From: JANXPZ01 sp034678345
Lineage (GTDB): Bacteria > Eisenbacteria > RBG-16-71-46
DNA: 6,461 nt
Assembly: GCA_034678345.1 (NCBI GenBank)
Contig: JAXDBZ010000176.1
Coordinates: forward strand, 1 to 6,461
Reading direction: 5' to 3'
In this document: positions 1 to 6,461 of the stretch, in pieces
Layout: each line of letters opens with the position of its first letter
Position numbering within the stretch: position 1 is the stretch's first letter
The notes under the pieces: model-generated
The model's database searches: none
The model's input: the letters and a program-made list of their open reading frames with translations, nothing else
Told to the model about the DNA's origin: nothing
Translations under genes and position numbers: made by a program

Positions 1-665
1 CCGCCGCCGTGCGCTCCGGGGGCGGTCCCGCCGCGGGCCTGCCGGCGCCGGGCCGCCCGCCCGTGCCGCTCTACGTGCGCTCGGCGCAGGCCGAGGAGCG
101 CGTTCGTCGCGCCGCGCTGGCCGGGCAGCCGATCCGCCTGCGCGACCTCGCCGCGGCGGACGTCCCGGCCCTGGCCGAGGTCGAACGTCGCGTCTTCAGC
201 GATCCGTGGCCGGAGGCGGCCTTCCACTCGGAGCTGACGCAGGGGATGGCCTGGGCGCGGCTCGCCGAGCTGGACGGCGCGCTCGCCGGCTACCTGCTCG
301 CCTGGCTCGGCGCCGGCACCGGCCACATCGGCAACCTGGCCGTGGTGCCGGAGGCCCGCCGGCGCGGCGTGGCGCGGGCCCTGCTGGCCGATCTGCTCGA
401 GCGCGCCCGCGCCATGGGCGTGACGCGCGTGACGCTGGAGGTGCGCGCCGCCAACTTCGCCGCCCAGGCCCTCTACCGGGCCCACGGATTCCGGCTGGCG
501 GGGCTGCGTCGCGGGTATTATCGTGACACGGGCGAAGATGCGCTGATCATGGCGTGGCAGGCTCCGGGCGCGGCAGCCGCGCCCGGAGCGGACATCGCCG
601 GCGACCGCGCCGGGCCGGACCCGGACCGCGCCGCCGGGCCGACCTCCACCTCCAACCCCGAGTGA
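1..665 (+). CDS. rimI: TsaB-RimI fusion protein, 3' part (N-terminus beyond left edge)
   Basis: The reading frame is already open at the left edge and ends at TGA 663-665. The bulk is a GNAT acetyltransferase of the RimI type, which in E. coli acetylates the N-terminal alanine of ribosomal protein S18 using acetyl-CoA. Numbering from the GTG at 9, the acetyl-CoA loop is RRRGVA (about 117-122). The LEVRA segment carries Glu144 and is followed by LYRAHGF with Tyr156; the 12-residue spacing equals that of catalytic Glu103/Tyr115 in Salmonella RimI. A RRGYY...EDALIMAW block matches the RimI C-terminus. Before this domain, in the same frame, bases 60-110 encode PVPLYVRSAQAEERVRRA, which looks like the C-terminal end of TsaB, a subunit of the t6A37 tRNA-modifying complex. 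I see no convincing RBS or ATG between the two parts, so a TsaB-RimI fusion, an arrangement known in other bacteria, is likely. GTG codons at 9, 63 and 75 are weak alternative starts. The last ~35 residues are an Ala/Gly/Pro-rich tail outside the domain. Confidence 0.92.
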   Translation, partial: AAVRSGGGPAAGLPAPGRPPVPLYVRSAQAEERVRRAALAGQPIRLRDLAAADVPALAEVERRVFSDPWPEAAFHSELTQGMAWARLAELDGALAGYLLAWLGAGTGHIGNLAVVPEARRRGVARALLADLLERARAMGVTRVTLEVRAANFAAQALYRAHGFRLAGLRRGYYRDTGEDALIMAWQAPGAAAAPGADIAGDRAGPDPDRAAGPTSTSNPE

Positions 666-667
666 CC

Positions 668-1600
668 ATGTCCTGGCTCAAGAAGGAACGGACCCGCGTC
701 AAGACGCGGAAGAAGGAGGAGCGCAGCGAGGTCCCCGAGGGCCTCTGGACCAAGTGCGACAGCTGCGGCGAGGCGCTGTTCCAGACGGTGCTCGAGGAGA
801 ACCTGTGGACCTGCCCGCACTGCGACCACCACTTCCGGGTCCCGGCGAAGGTCTACCTCGGCTTCCTCGTGGATCCGGGCTCGTTCGCGGAGCGCGCTGC
901 CGACCTGGTGGCCAGCGACCCGCTCGGCTTCCGCGACGCCAAGATGCGCTACCCCGACCGCATCCGCCACGCCCAGAAGGAGACGGGCATGCGCGACGCC
1001 GCGCTCGCCGGCGTCGCGACCATCGGCGGCAAGCCGGTCAGCCTGGCCATCATGGACTTCTTCTTCATGGGCGGCAGCATGGGCTCGGTGGTGGGGGAGA
1101 AGGTGGCCCGCGCGATCGAGACGGCCATCGCCGAGCGCCGCGCCCTGGTCGTGGTCTCCTCGACCGGCGGGGCGCGCATGCAGGAGGGCATCCTCTCGCT
1201 CATGCAGATGGCCAAGACCTCGGCGCTGCTGGCGCGGCTGCAGGACGAGCGCCTGCCCTTCCTCTCCATCCTGACCGATCCCTCGACCGCCGGCGTGCTG
1301 GCCTCGTACGCCTCGCTCGGCGACGTCATCCTCGCCGAGCCGAAGGCGCTGGTCGGCTTCGCCGGTGCGCGTGTCATTCGCCAGACGATCGGCGAGGAGC
1401 TCCCCCCGGGTTTCCAGCGGGCCGAGTTCGTGCGCGAGAAGGGCTTCGTGGACCGCGTCGTGCACCGCAAGCAGATGCGCGACGAGGTCTCGCGTCTGCT
1501 CGAGTTCTTCTGGCGTTCGACCGAGGGCTTCGCGGCCGCCGGGCCGCGTCCCGCCCGCGCGGCGGCGCGTCCGCCGAAGGAGACGCCACGCCCGAGGTGA
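668..1600 (+). CDS. accD: Acetyl-CoA carboxylase carboxyltransferase subunit beta
   Basis: This 310-residue protein is the beta half of the carboxyltransferase that, with AccA, moves the carboxyl group from carboxybiotin to acetyl-CoA to give malonyl-CoA, the committed step of fatty-acid synthesis in the cytoplasm. It aligns almost end to end with E. coli AccD from memory. It starts MSW; a four-cysteine zinc ribbon follows (Cys30, Cys33, Cys49, Cys52); then the crotonase-fold core with MGGSMGSVVG (134-143), STGGARMQEG (165-174) and the Gly-Gly pairs expected to shape the active site. AEPKALVGFAGARVI and LPPGFQRAEF come near the end. The ATG at 668 lies 2 nt after the preceding stop and matches the family start. 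No strong Shine-Dalgarno precedes it, so translation may be coupled to the upstream gene. The last ~23 residues are a Pro/Ala/Arg-rich tail, variable in this family. accA is not in the window; it is commonly encoded elsewhere. Confidence 0.98.
   Translation: MSWLKKERTRVKTRKKEERSEVPEGLWTKCDSCGEALFQTVLEENLWTCPHCDHHFRVPAKVYLGFLVDPGSFAERAADLVASDPLGFRDAKMRYPDRIRHAQKETGMRDAALAGVATIGGKPVSLAIMDFFFMGGSMGSVVGEKVARAIETAIAERRALVVVSSTGGARMQEGILSLMQMAKTSALLARLQDERLPFLSILTDPSTAGVLASYASLGDVILAEPKALVGFAGARVIRQTIGEELPPGFQRAEFVREKGFVDRVVHRKQMRDEVSRLLEFFWRSTEGFAAAGPRPARAAARPPKETPRPR
1576..1582 (+). promoter_or_regulatory. Candidate ribosome binding site for folC
   Basis: GAAGGAG lies inside the end of accD, 14 nt before the folC GTG at 1597. 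The spacing is longer than ideal, so initiation may rely mainly on ribosomes terminating at the overlapping accD stop (GTGA at 1597-1600). Confidence 0.4.
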
Positions 1601-2892
1601 ACCTGCAGCAGTCGCTCGAAGCCCTGTACGGTCTCGAGCGCCGGCGCGACAAGCTCGGCCTCGACGGCACCCGCGCGCTGCTCGGCGCGCTGGGCGACCC
1701 GCAGGCCGAGTGGGCGGCCGTGCACGTCGCCGGCACCAACGGCAAGGGCTCGGTGTGCGCCCTGGTCGAACGGGTGCTGCGCGAGGCGGGTATCCGCACC
1801 GGGCTCTACACCTCGCCGCACCTGGTGGACTTCCGCGAGCGCATCCGCGTGGACGGGCAGTGGGCCGACGAGGCGCGCCTGGCCCGCCGGCTGGCGCTGG
1901 TCGCGAAGCTGCCCGAGGGGAAGGACCGCACCTTCTTCGAGGTCTGCACGGCGCTGGCCTTCGACGACTTCGCCGCGCGCGAGGCCGAGTGGGCCGTGGT
2001 CGAGGTCGGATTGGGCGGGCGGCTCGACTCGACCAACGTGATCGAGTCCTCGCTGTCCGTCATCACCTCGATCGGCGCCGACCACGTCGGCGTGCTGGGG
2101 GCCACGACGGCGCAGATCGCCGCGGAAAAGGCCGGCATCATCCGCTGCGACGTCCCGGTGGTGAGCGGGGTGGAACCGGGCGAGGCCGCGGACGTGATCG
2201 AGCGCGTGGCCGAGCGCTGCGACGCCCCGCTGGTGCAGGCCGCCGACCGGGCGGAGCTGCGCTGGCTGGGCGACGGCCCCGACGGGATGCGCTTCGCCGC
2301 CGCGGTCGCGCCCTGGGGGGACCTCGAGCTGACCTGCCCGCTGCACGGGCGCCACCAGCTCGCCAACGCGTGCACGGCGCTGGCCGCCCTGTCGCTGCTC
2401 GAGGAGAGCGGCGTGGAGATCGGGGCCGAGGCGGTGGTGGACGGCTTCGCCCGGACGCGCTGGCCGGGGCGGCTCGAGCCCTGCCCGGGCGAGCCGCGGC
2501 TGTGGTGGGACGGGGCCCACAACCGCGACGGCTTCGCGGCGCTGACCGCGGCCTGGGACCACGACCTCGGCTTCGCGCCGCCCGAGGCGGTGGTGCTGGC
2601 GCTGGCCCAGGACAAGGACGTGGAGGCGATCGCCGGCGTGCTCGCCTCCTGGGCCGGCCCGACGCGCCTGATCGCGACCCAGTCGCGCAACGCGCGGGCG
2701 CTGCCCGCCACCGCCCTGGCGGCGCGCCTGACCGCGGCCGGGCTCCCGGCCGAGGCGTCCCCGGCGGTGGAGACGGCGCTGGCGGGCGCGCTCGGGGGGC
2801 CGTCGGGAGGGCAGGTGCTGCTGTGCGGCTCGCTGTTCGCGGTGGCCGAGGCGATGGCGGAGTACGGGGGCGCACCGGGGGAGTGGCTGTGA
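1597..2892 (+). CDS. folC: Bifunctional dihydrofolate synthase / folylpolyglutamate synthase
   Basis: This 431-residue protein, of normal FolC length, belongs to the Mur-ligase-like ATP-dependent family. It joins glutamate to dihydropteroate to make dihydrofolate and extends the gamma-glutamate tail of reduced folates, keeping them in the cell and improving their use as cofactors. Visible motifs in order: P-loop GTNGKGS (46-52); TSPHL and DFRERIRVDG (72-87), the omega-loop region; FEVCTALAF (114-122); VEVGLGGRLDSTN (135-147); TSIGADHVGVLG (157-168); AEKAGII with Lys178, the position carbamylated in structurally studied members; GRHQLANA (251-258); RWPGRLE (288-294); and DGAHN (305-309) in the C-terminal domain. 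The GTG at 1597 is chosen because it gives the usual LEALYGLER-type N-terminus and overlaps the accD stop by four bases. The sequence cannot by itself separate a bifunctional enzyme from one with a single activity; bifunctional is the default for a bacterium with one folC. Confidence 0.96.
   Translation: MNLQQSLEALYGLERRRDKLGLDGTRALLGALGDPQAEWAAVHVAGTNGKGSVCALVERVLREAGIRTGLYTSPHLVDFRERIRVDGQWADEARLARRLALVAKLPEGKDRTFFEVCTALAFDDFAAREAEWAVVEVGLGGRLDSTNVIESSLSVITSIGADHVGVLGATTAQIAAEKAGIIRCDVPVVSGVEPGEAADVIERVAERCDAPLVQAADRAELRWLGDGPDGMRFAAAVAPWGDLELTCPLHGRHQLANACTALAALSLLEESGVEIGAEAVVDGFARTRWPGRLEPCPGEPRLWWDGAHNRDGFAALTAAWDHDLGFAPPEAVVLALAQDKDVEAIAGVLASWAGPTRLIATQSRNARALPATALAARLTAAGLPAEASPAVETALAGALGGPSGGQVLLCGSLFAVAEAMAEYGGAPGEWL
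2877..2883 (+). promoter_or_regulatory. Ribosome binding site deciding the lptD start
   Basis: GGGGGAG at the end of folC lies 5 nt before GTG 2889. This favours 2889 over the in-frame GTG two codons earlier at 2883, which overlaps the site itself. The chosen GTG shares bases with the folC stop TGA (GTGA, 2889-2892), repeating the accD-folC arrangement. Confidence 0.6.
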
Positions 2893-5800
2893 GGGGGTGG
2901 CTCGTCCCGCTTCTGGCCGTGGTGCTGCTGCTGGCGGGCGCGCGCCCGCCGGCCGCCCAGCCGGAACCGCCGCTCAACATCACCGCCGACAACATGACCG
3001 GCAGCCACGGCCCCGAGGGCGACTTCGTCATGCTGAACGGCGCCGTGCGCATCACGCGCGGGGGCACCGTCCTCACCGGTGATGCCGGGCGCTACTTCCG
3101 CGCCGCCGGCATGCTCTACCTCGACGGGCGGGTGCGGATGGTGGACAGCACCATGACGCTGACCTGCGACCACGCCTCCTACTCCGAGATCGAGGACCGC
3201 CTGTTCGTCGAGGGCAACGTGCGGCTGGTGGACCGCGACGCCGTGCTGCAGGCGCCCTACGGCACCTTCGACCGGCGCACCGGGCGTGCCGACCTGGCGG
3301 GTCCGGTGGAGGGGCGGGAGCGCCGGCTGCGGCTGCGCGCCGACCGGGCCAGCTACCTGCGCGACTCCGCCGTGGTCCAGGCCCGCGACAACGTCCGCGG
3401 CGTGGACGAGGAGAACCGGACCGAGCTGGAGGCGCGCGCCGTGGACTACGACCGCCGCACCCGCGTGGCGGTGGCCACCGGCGACCCCGTGCTGCGCGCG
3501 CGGGGGGAGGATCGCCGCGTCACCGAGCTGCGCGCCCTCCGGCTGGTGGTGGACACCGAGCGGCGCGTGGCGGAGGCGGTGGACTCCGTGCGCGTGACCC
3601 GCGACACCCTGCAGGCGCGCGGCGACCATGCCTACTTCGACGACGTGGCGCAGCGCGGCTGGATGACGGGCCGCCCGCGGGCCTGGGACGACCAGACGCA
3701 GGTGAGCGGCGACACGCTCGAGTTCTTCACCGAGCGGCGCGCCCTGCGCGCCGTCGTCGTGCGCTCGAACGCGGCGATGGACTATGCCGGCAACCGGCCC
3801 AACACCCTGGGCGAGGCCAGCCGGCTCACCGGCGACACCGCCACGGTCTGGTTCACCCGCAACGAGATCGACAGCCTGGTGGCGGTGGGCCGGGCGCGCA
3901 ACGAGTACACCGGGCCGGCCCGCGCCGGCAGGACGCCGGAGCGCAACGAGGCGGCGGGCGACACGATCACGGTGTTCTTCCGCGACCGCAAGATCGACCG
4001 CGCCCGCGTCGAGGGCGGGGCGCACGGCACCTACCGCATCGCCGTGGCCGAGGGCGACACCACCGCGCAGCAGCGGGAGGTCGTGAGCTACGACGCGCGG
4101 CGCATTGAGTTCCAGGTCGGCGACAACGCCATCGTCCTCGACCGTGCCGCCCACCTCGTCTACCAGGACCTCGAGCTCCGCGCACGGCGGGTGGAGTACG
4201 ACGTGGAGCGGCAGACGCTCGAGGCCGAGGGCACGCCGGTGCTGGGCGACCGCGGCGAGGAGATGAAGGGCGGGCTGATGACCTACGACCTGCCCAGCCG
4301 CGTCGGCACGGTGTACGAGGCCTCGACCCGGTACGAGAAGGGGCTCTACAGCGGCGACCGCATCCGCAAGGTGGGCGAGGACGAGCTCCACGTCAGCGGC
4401 GGGAACTACACGACCTGCAACGCCGCCGACCCGCACTACCGCTTCTCGTCGCGCTGGATGAAGATCTACCTGAAGGACAAGCTGGTGGCGAAGCCGGTCG
4501 TCTTCTACCTGAAGAACGTGCCGGTGCTGGCGCTGCCCTTCTGGGTCTTCCCGGTCAAGCCCGGGCGCCACTCCGGCTTCCTCTTCCCGCAGTTCGAGCT
4601 CGGTTTGAGCAACCGCGCCGGCCAGTTCATCCGCAACGCCGGCTACTACTGGGCCCCCAACGACTACATGGACTTCACCGCCGGCGGCGACTACTACCAG
4701 GCCGAGCCGTCCTGGGTGCTGCGCGGGCAGGGCCAGTACAAGCTGCTCTACCGGCTGGACGGCAACTTCAGCGGCACCTACGCGCGCAGCGAGGGGCAGA
4801 CCACCCGGTCGGAGGACTGGGATTTCAACGCCGACCACGCGCAGACGCTCACCTCGCGCACCCGGCTGACGGCGCGCGCCTCGTTCGTCTCGAGCAAGAA
4901 CTACAACTCGAGCAACCTCTACGGCCGGTCGCTCTCGCAGCGGCTGAGCCGCTTCCTGACCTCCAGCCTGGCGATCTCCCACAACGCCGACTGGGCCAGC
5001 ATCAACGCCTACCTGGACCGCCGCCAGGACCTCGACGCCGACCAGAATCTGCTCGACGCCAACGCCGTCCTGCGGCAGCCGGTCGGCACGGAGGCCTCGC
5101 TCGCCAACCTCACGCAGTCGAAGCCGAGCCTGTCCGTCTCGTTTCCGACCCGCTCGATCGGCACCATCGGCCCGCTCAAGGGCACGTCGCTGGGACGGCG
5201 GCTGCGCACGATGTACTTCGGCCTCAACAGCCAGTTCGTCTCGTACGGGGAGCGGCGGGCCTACGTCGCCGGCCACGTGCCCTTCAGCGGCGACCCCACC
5301 GTGGACTCGATCACCGTGCTCGGGCAGCGGTCCAGCACGCGCCGGGGCCTGACGAACGCCCTGAGCCTGTCCGACTCGCGGCAGCTCTTCGGCTGGCTGA
5401 ACCTGCAGCCGGCGATGCGGGCCACGGTGGTGGTGTTCGACTTCGACGAGCAGGGCCGTCGCGTCGTGCCGGCCAGCGTGTGGTCCAGCTCGATCACCTC
5501 GAGCACCACGTTCTACGGCACCTTCCGGCCGCGCCTGTTCGGCGTCGAGGGGCTGCGCCACATCGTGTCGCCGAGCGTGGCCCTGTCCTACAGCCCCGAG
5601 TTCACCGGCCTCACCTACCGCGACAGCGCCGGTGTGCGGCGCGAGCGCTTCAACAGCTTCTCCGGCATCAGCATCTCCGGGTTCGAGCAGTCCTACCTGA
5701 CCTTTGGCCTCAGCCAGCGGCTGCAGGCCAAGGTGAAGCGCGGCGGCAACGTCACGCGCCTCGACAACATGCTGTCGTGGACGATGGCCGGCTCGTACGA

Positions 5801-6368
5801 CTTCCTCTACCGCGAGCACGGCGCGGTGCACCCGCTCTCGAACATCTCGTCGGCCGTGCTCGTGCAGCCGCCGAGCTACATGAGCGCGAACCTGAGCTGG
5901 ACGACCGACGTGTATGCCGCCCGTCCCATCCGCACGGTGAGCTACAACCTCGGCCTCAACCTCGACAGCGGCGGCCTGAAGCGCACGACCCCCGACCTGC
6001 CGACCGAGGCGCGCGCCGAGGGCGCCACCCCCGAGAACTGGTCCTTCGGCTTCGCCTACTCGTACGCCGGCGGCTACACCGGCGGCACGGACTGGTCGAG
6101 CACGAAGACCGGCAACGTGACCGGCCGCTACCAGCTCACCCCCTCGTGGGCGATCGAGTACTCCGCCTCGCTCGACCTCTCCGACAACCGCATCCAGAGC
6201 CAGCGCTTCGTGCTGACGCGCGACCTGCACTGCTGGCAGGCGACGTTCACCCGCTCCTTCGTCGTCGGCGGCGAGACCGAGTACTACTTCCGCATCGGCG
6301 TGAAGGACCAGAAGGAGATCTACCTGGAGCGGGGCACCCGCATGGGCAGCCTGGGCGGCATCAACTAG
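2889..6368 (+). CDS. lptD: LPS assembly outer-membrane protein LptD (OstA/Imp family), long form
   Basis: This 1159-residue protein is predicted to form the outer-membrane channel that, with the lipoprotein LptE, places LPS in the outer leaflet. Residues 1-23 are a signal peptide: Arg2, a Leu/Val/Ala core and cleavage near 18-23. Residues about 25-506 form an OstA/LptA-like periplasmic domain built of roughly 14 units of about 32 residues, each resembling 'GDxxxYDxxxRxxxAxG-V'. E. coli LptD has only about 180 residues here. The junction motif YTTC (507-510) and PHYRFSSRWMKI follow, then VLALPFWVFP (546-555) and RHSGFLFPQF (560-569). The rest is alternating aromatic/polar sequence typical of a beta-barrel, with RDLHCW near the end (Cys1115). 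There are only three cysteines: 93, 510 and 1115. Cys510 and Cys1115 occupy the places of the E. coli Cys173 and Cys725 disulfide partners. The protein ends GGIN, without the terminal aromatic common in outer-membrane proteins. The gene overlaps folC by four bases and is the last of the cluster in view. The family call is firm; the exact partner set is unknown. Confidence 0.93.
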   Translation: MRGWLVPLLAVVLLLAGARPPAAQPEPPLNITADNMTGSHGPEGDFVMLNGAVRITRGGTVLTGDAGRYFRAAGMLYLDGRVRMVDSTMTLTCDHASYSEIEDRLFVEGNVRLVDRDAVLQAPYGTFDRRTGRADLAGPVEGRERRLRLRADRASYLRDSAVVQARDNVRGVDEENRTELEARAVDYDRRTRVAVATGDPVLRARGEDRRVTELRALRLVVDTERRVAEAVDSVRVTRDTLQARGDHAYFDDVAQRGWMTGRPRAWDDQTQVSGDTLEFFTERRALRAVVVRSNAAMDYAGNRPNTLGEASRLTGDTATVWFTRNEIDSLVAVGRARNEYTGPARAGRTPERNEAAGDTITVFFRDRKIDRARVEGGAHGTYRIAVAEGDTTAQQREVVSYDARRIEFQVGDNAIVLDRAAHLVYQDLELRARRVEYDVERQTLEAEGTPVLGDRGEEMKGGLMTYDLPSRVGTVYEASTRYEKGLYSGDRIRKVGEDELHVSGGNYTTCNAADPHYRFSSRWMKIYLKDKLVAKPVVFYLKNVPVLALPFWVFPVKPGRHSGFLFPQFELGLSNRAGQFIRNAGYYWAPNDYMDFTAGGDYYQAEPSWVLRGQGQYKLLYRLDGNFSGTYARSEGQTTRSEDWDFNADHAQTLTSRTRLTARASFVSSKNYNSSNLYGRSLSQRLSRFLTSSLAISHNADWASINAYLDRRQDLDADQNLLDANAVLRQPVGTEASLANLTQSKPSLSVSFPTRSIGTIGPLKGTSLGRRLRTMYFGLNSQFVSYGERRAYVAGHVPFSGDPTVDSITVLGQRSSTRRGLTNALSLSDSRQLFGWLNLQPAMRATVVVFDFDEQGRRVVPASVWSSSITSSTTFYGTFRPRLFGVEGLRHIVSPSVALSYSPEFTGLTYRDSAGVRRERFNSFSGISISGFEQSYLTFGLSQRLQAKVKRGGNVTRLDNMLSWTMAGSYDFLYREHGAVHPLSNISSAVLVQPPSYMSANLSWTTDVYAARPIRTVSYNLGLNLDSGGLKRTTPDLPTEARAEGATPENWSFGFAYSYAGGYTGGTDWSSTKTGNVTGRYQLTPSWAIEYSASLDLSDNRIQSQRFVLTRDLHCWQATFTRSFVVGGETEYYFRIGVKDQKEIYLERGTRMGSLGGIN

Positions 6369-6461
6369 TGCGTGGGCCAGGGCTCGCCGATAACTGCGTT
6401 GCGCGGCTGGCTCCTCGCCACGATGTGGCCTGAAGGCCACTATCTCGCTCGTCGTCCAGCC
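6369..6461. other. Non-coding region after lptD, incomplete at right edge
   Basis: No credible gene is seen in these 93 bases. They contain a perfect 6-bp hairpin (6425-6440) and a wider pair of complementary 6-mers, GGCTGG at 6405-6410 and CCAGCC at 6456-6461, which bracket it and end exactly at the window edge. The layout could be the left half of a larger palindromic intergenic element. Confidence 0.5.
6425..6440 (+). terminator. Small GC-rich hairpin downstream of lptD; possible terminator or palindromic repeat
   Basis: GTGGCC, loop TGAA, GGCCAC forms a perfect 6-bp stem with a 4-base loop, 57 bases after the lptD stop. No T-tract follows (TATCTCGCTC), so it is not a canonical intrinsic terminator. 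It may instead help protect the 3' end, act with Rho, or belong to a dispersed repeat. Confidence 0.3.

Noticed and set aside
1..120. Possible internal promoter or separate rimI start
   Set aside because: I found no -35/-10-like pair in this very GC-rich stretch and no Shine-Dalgarno before the in-frame GTG codons; the TsaB-like residues are in the same frame.
949..2562. Minus-strand open frames across accD and folC (949-2562 and 518-1465)
   Set aside because: Both are antisense to conserved genes, with no family resemblance, no RBS and composition typical of GC-rich shadow frames.
1365..2888. The lptD frame stays open for about 1500 bases upstream of GTG 2889, suggesting a giant 1667-residue protein
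   Set aside because: The upstream translation is Arg/Ala/Gly-rich noise overlapping accD and folC in another frame. The signal peptide, GGGGGAG site and GTGA overlap place the true start at 2889.
5480..6433. A + strand frame overlapping the lptD barrel and running into the intergenic region
   Set aside because: It is out of frame with the well-supported barrel sequence, and its product is Arg/His/Pro-rich with no recognisable fold.
1806..6440. A minus-strand open frame of about 1544 codons lying opposite lptD and folC
   Set aside because: It is antisense to two firmly identified genes and its translation is rich in Ala/Arg/His/Val with no recognisable domain. It is the usual by-product of strong GC bias at third codon positions. 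Its GTG start lies in the post-lptD hairpin.
1..6461. A novel defence, mobile or biosynthetic system
   Set aside because: All coding space is taken by four conserved housekeeping families with uniform composition. No transposase, integrase, direct repeats, spacers, tRNA or rRNA were seen.

Overview
The window is GC-rich throughout (about 70% by eye) and almost entirely coding. It holds four genes on the + strand, packed head to tail. They are the 3' part of a gene for a TsaB-RimI fusion (5' end off the window), accD (acetyl-CoA carboxylase carboxyltransferase beta subunit), folC (dihydrofolate/folylpolyglutamate synthase) and a long lptD-type gene (outer-membrane LPS assembly protein). The last ~93 bases are non-coding and carry a small hairpin.

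The organism is a diderm, LPS-bearing, high-GC bacterium. The junction and barrel motifs of LptD (a YTTC cysteine motif, an LPFWVFP-like segment, then RHSGFLFP and later GYYWAPNDYMD) resemble LptD of the Bacteroidetes/FCB superphylum more than the proteobacterial protein. With the high GC this points to a high-GC FCB lineage such as Gemmatimonadota or Candidatus Eisenbacteria. That placement is inference from recalled family patterns, not from a search.

Layout: 1-665 TsaB tail plus RimI; 2-nt gap; accD 668-1600; folC 1597-2892, starting inside the accD stop (GTGA overlap); lptD 2889-6368, starting inside the folC stop (a second GTGA overlap); 6369-6461 intergenic. The spacing indicates one transcript with translational coupling, whose promoter lies upstream of the window. 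Together the genes serve core growth: tRNA t6A modification and ribosomal protein acetylation, the committed step of fatty-acid synthesis, folate cofactor retention, and delivery of LPS to the outer leaflet.

No mobile element, CRISPR array, RNA gene or defence/accessory system is visible. The points most worth a second look are the TsaB-RimI fusion, the unusually long periplasmic beta-repeat domain of LptD (about 14 units), its three-cysteine layout, and the structured sequence after lptD.
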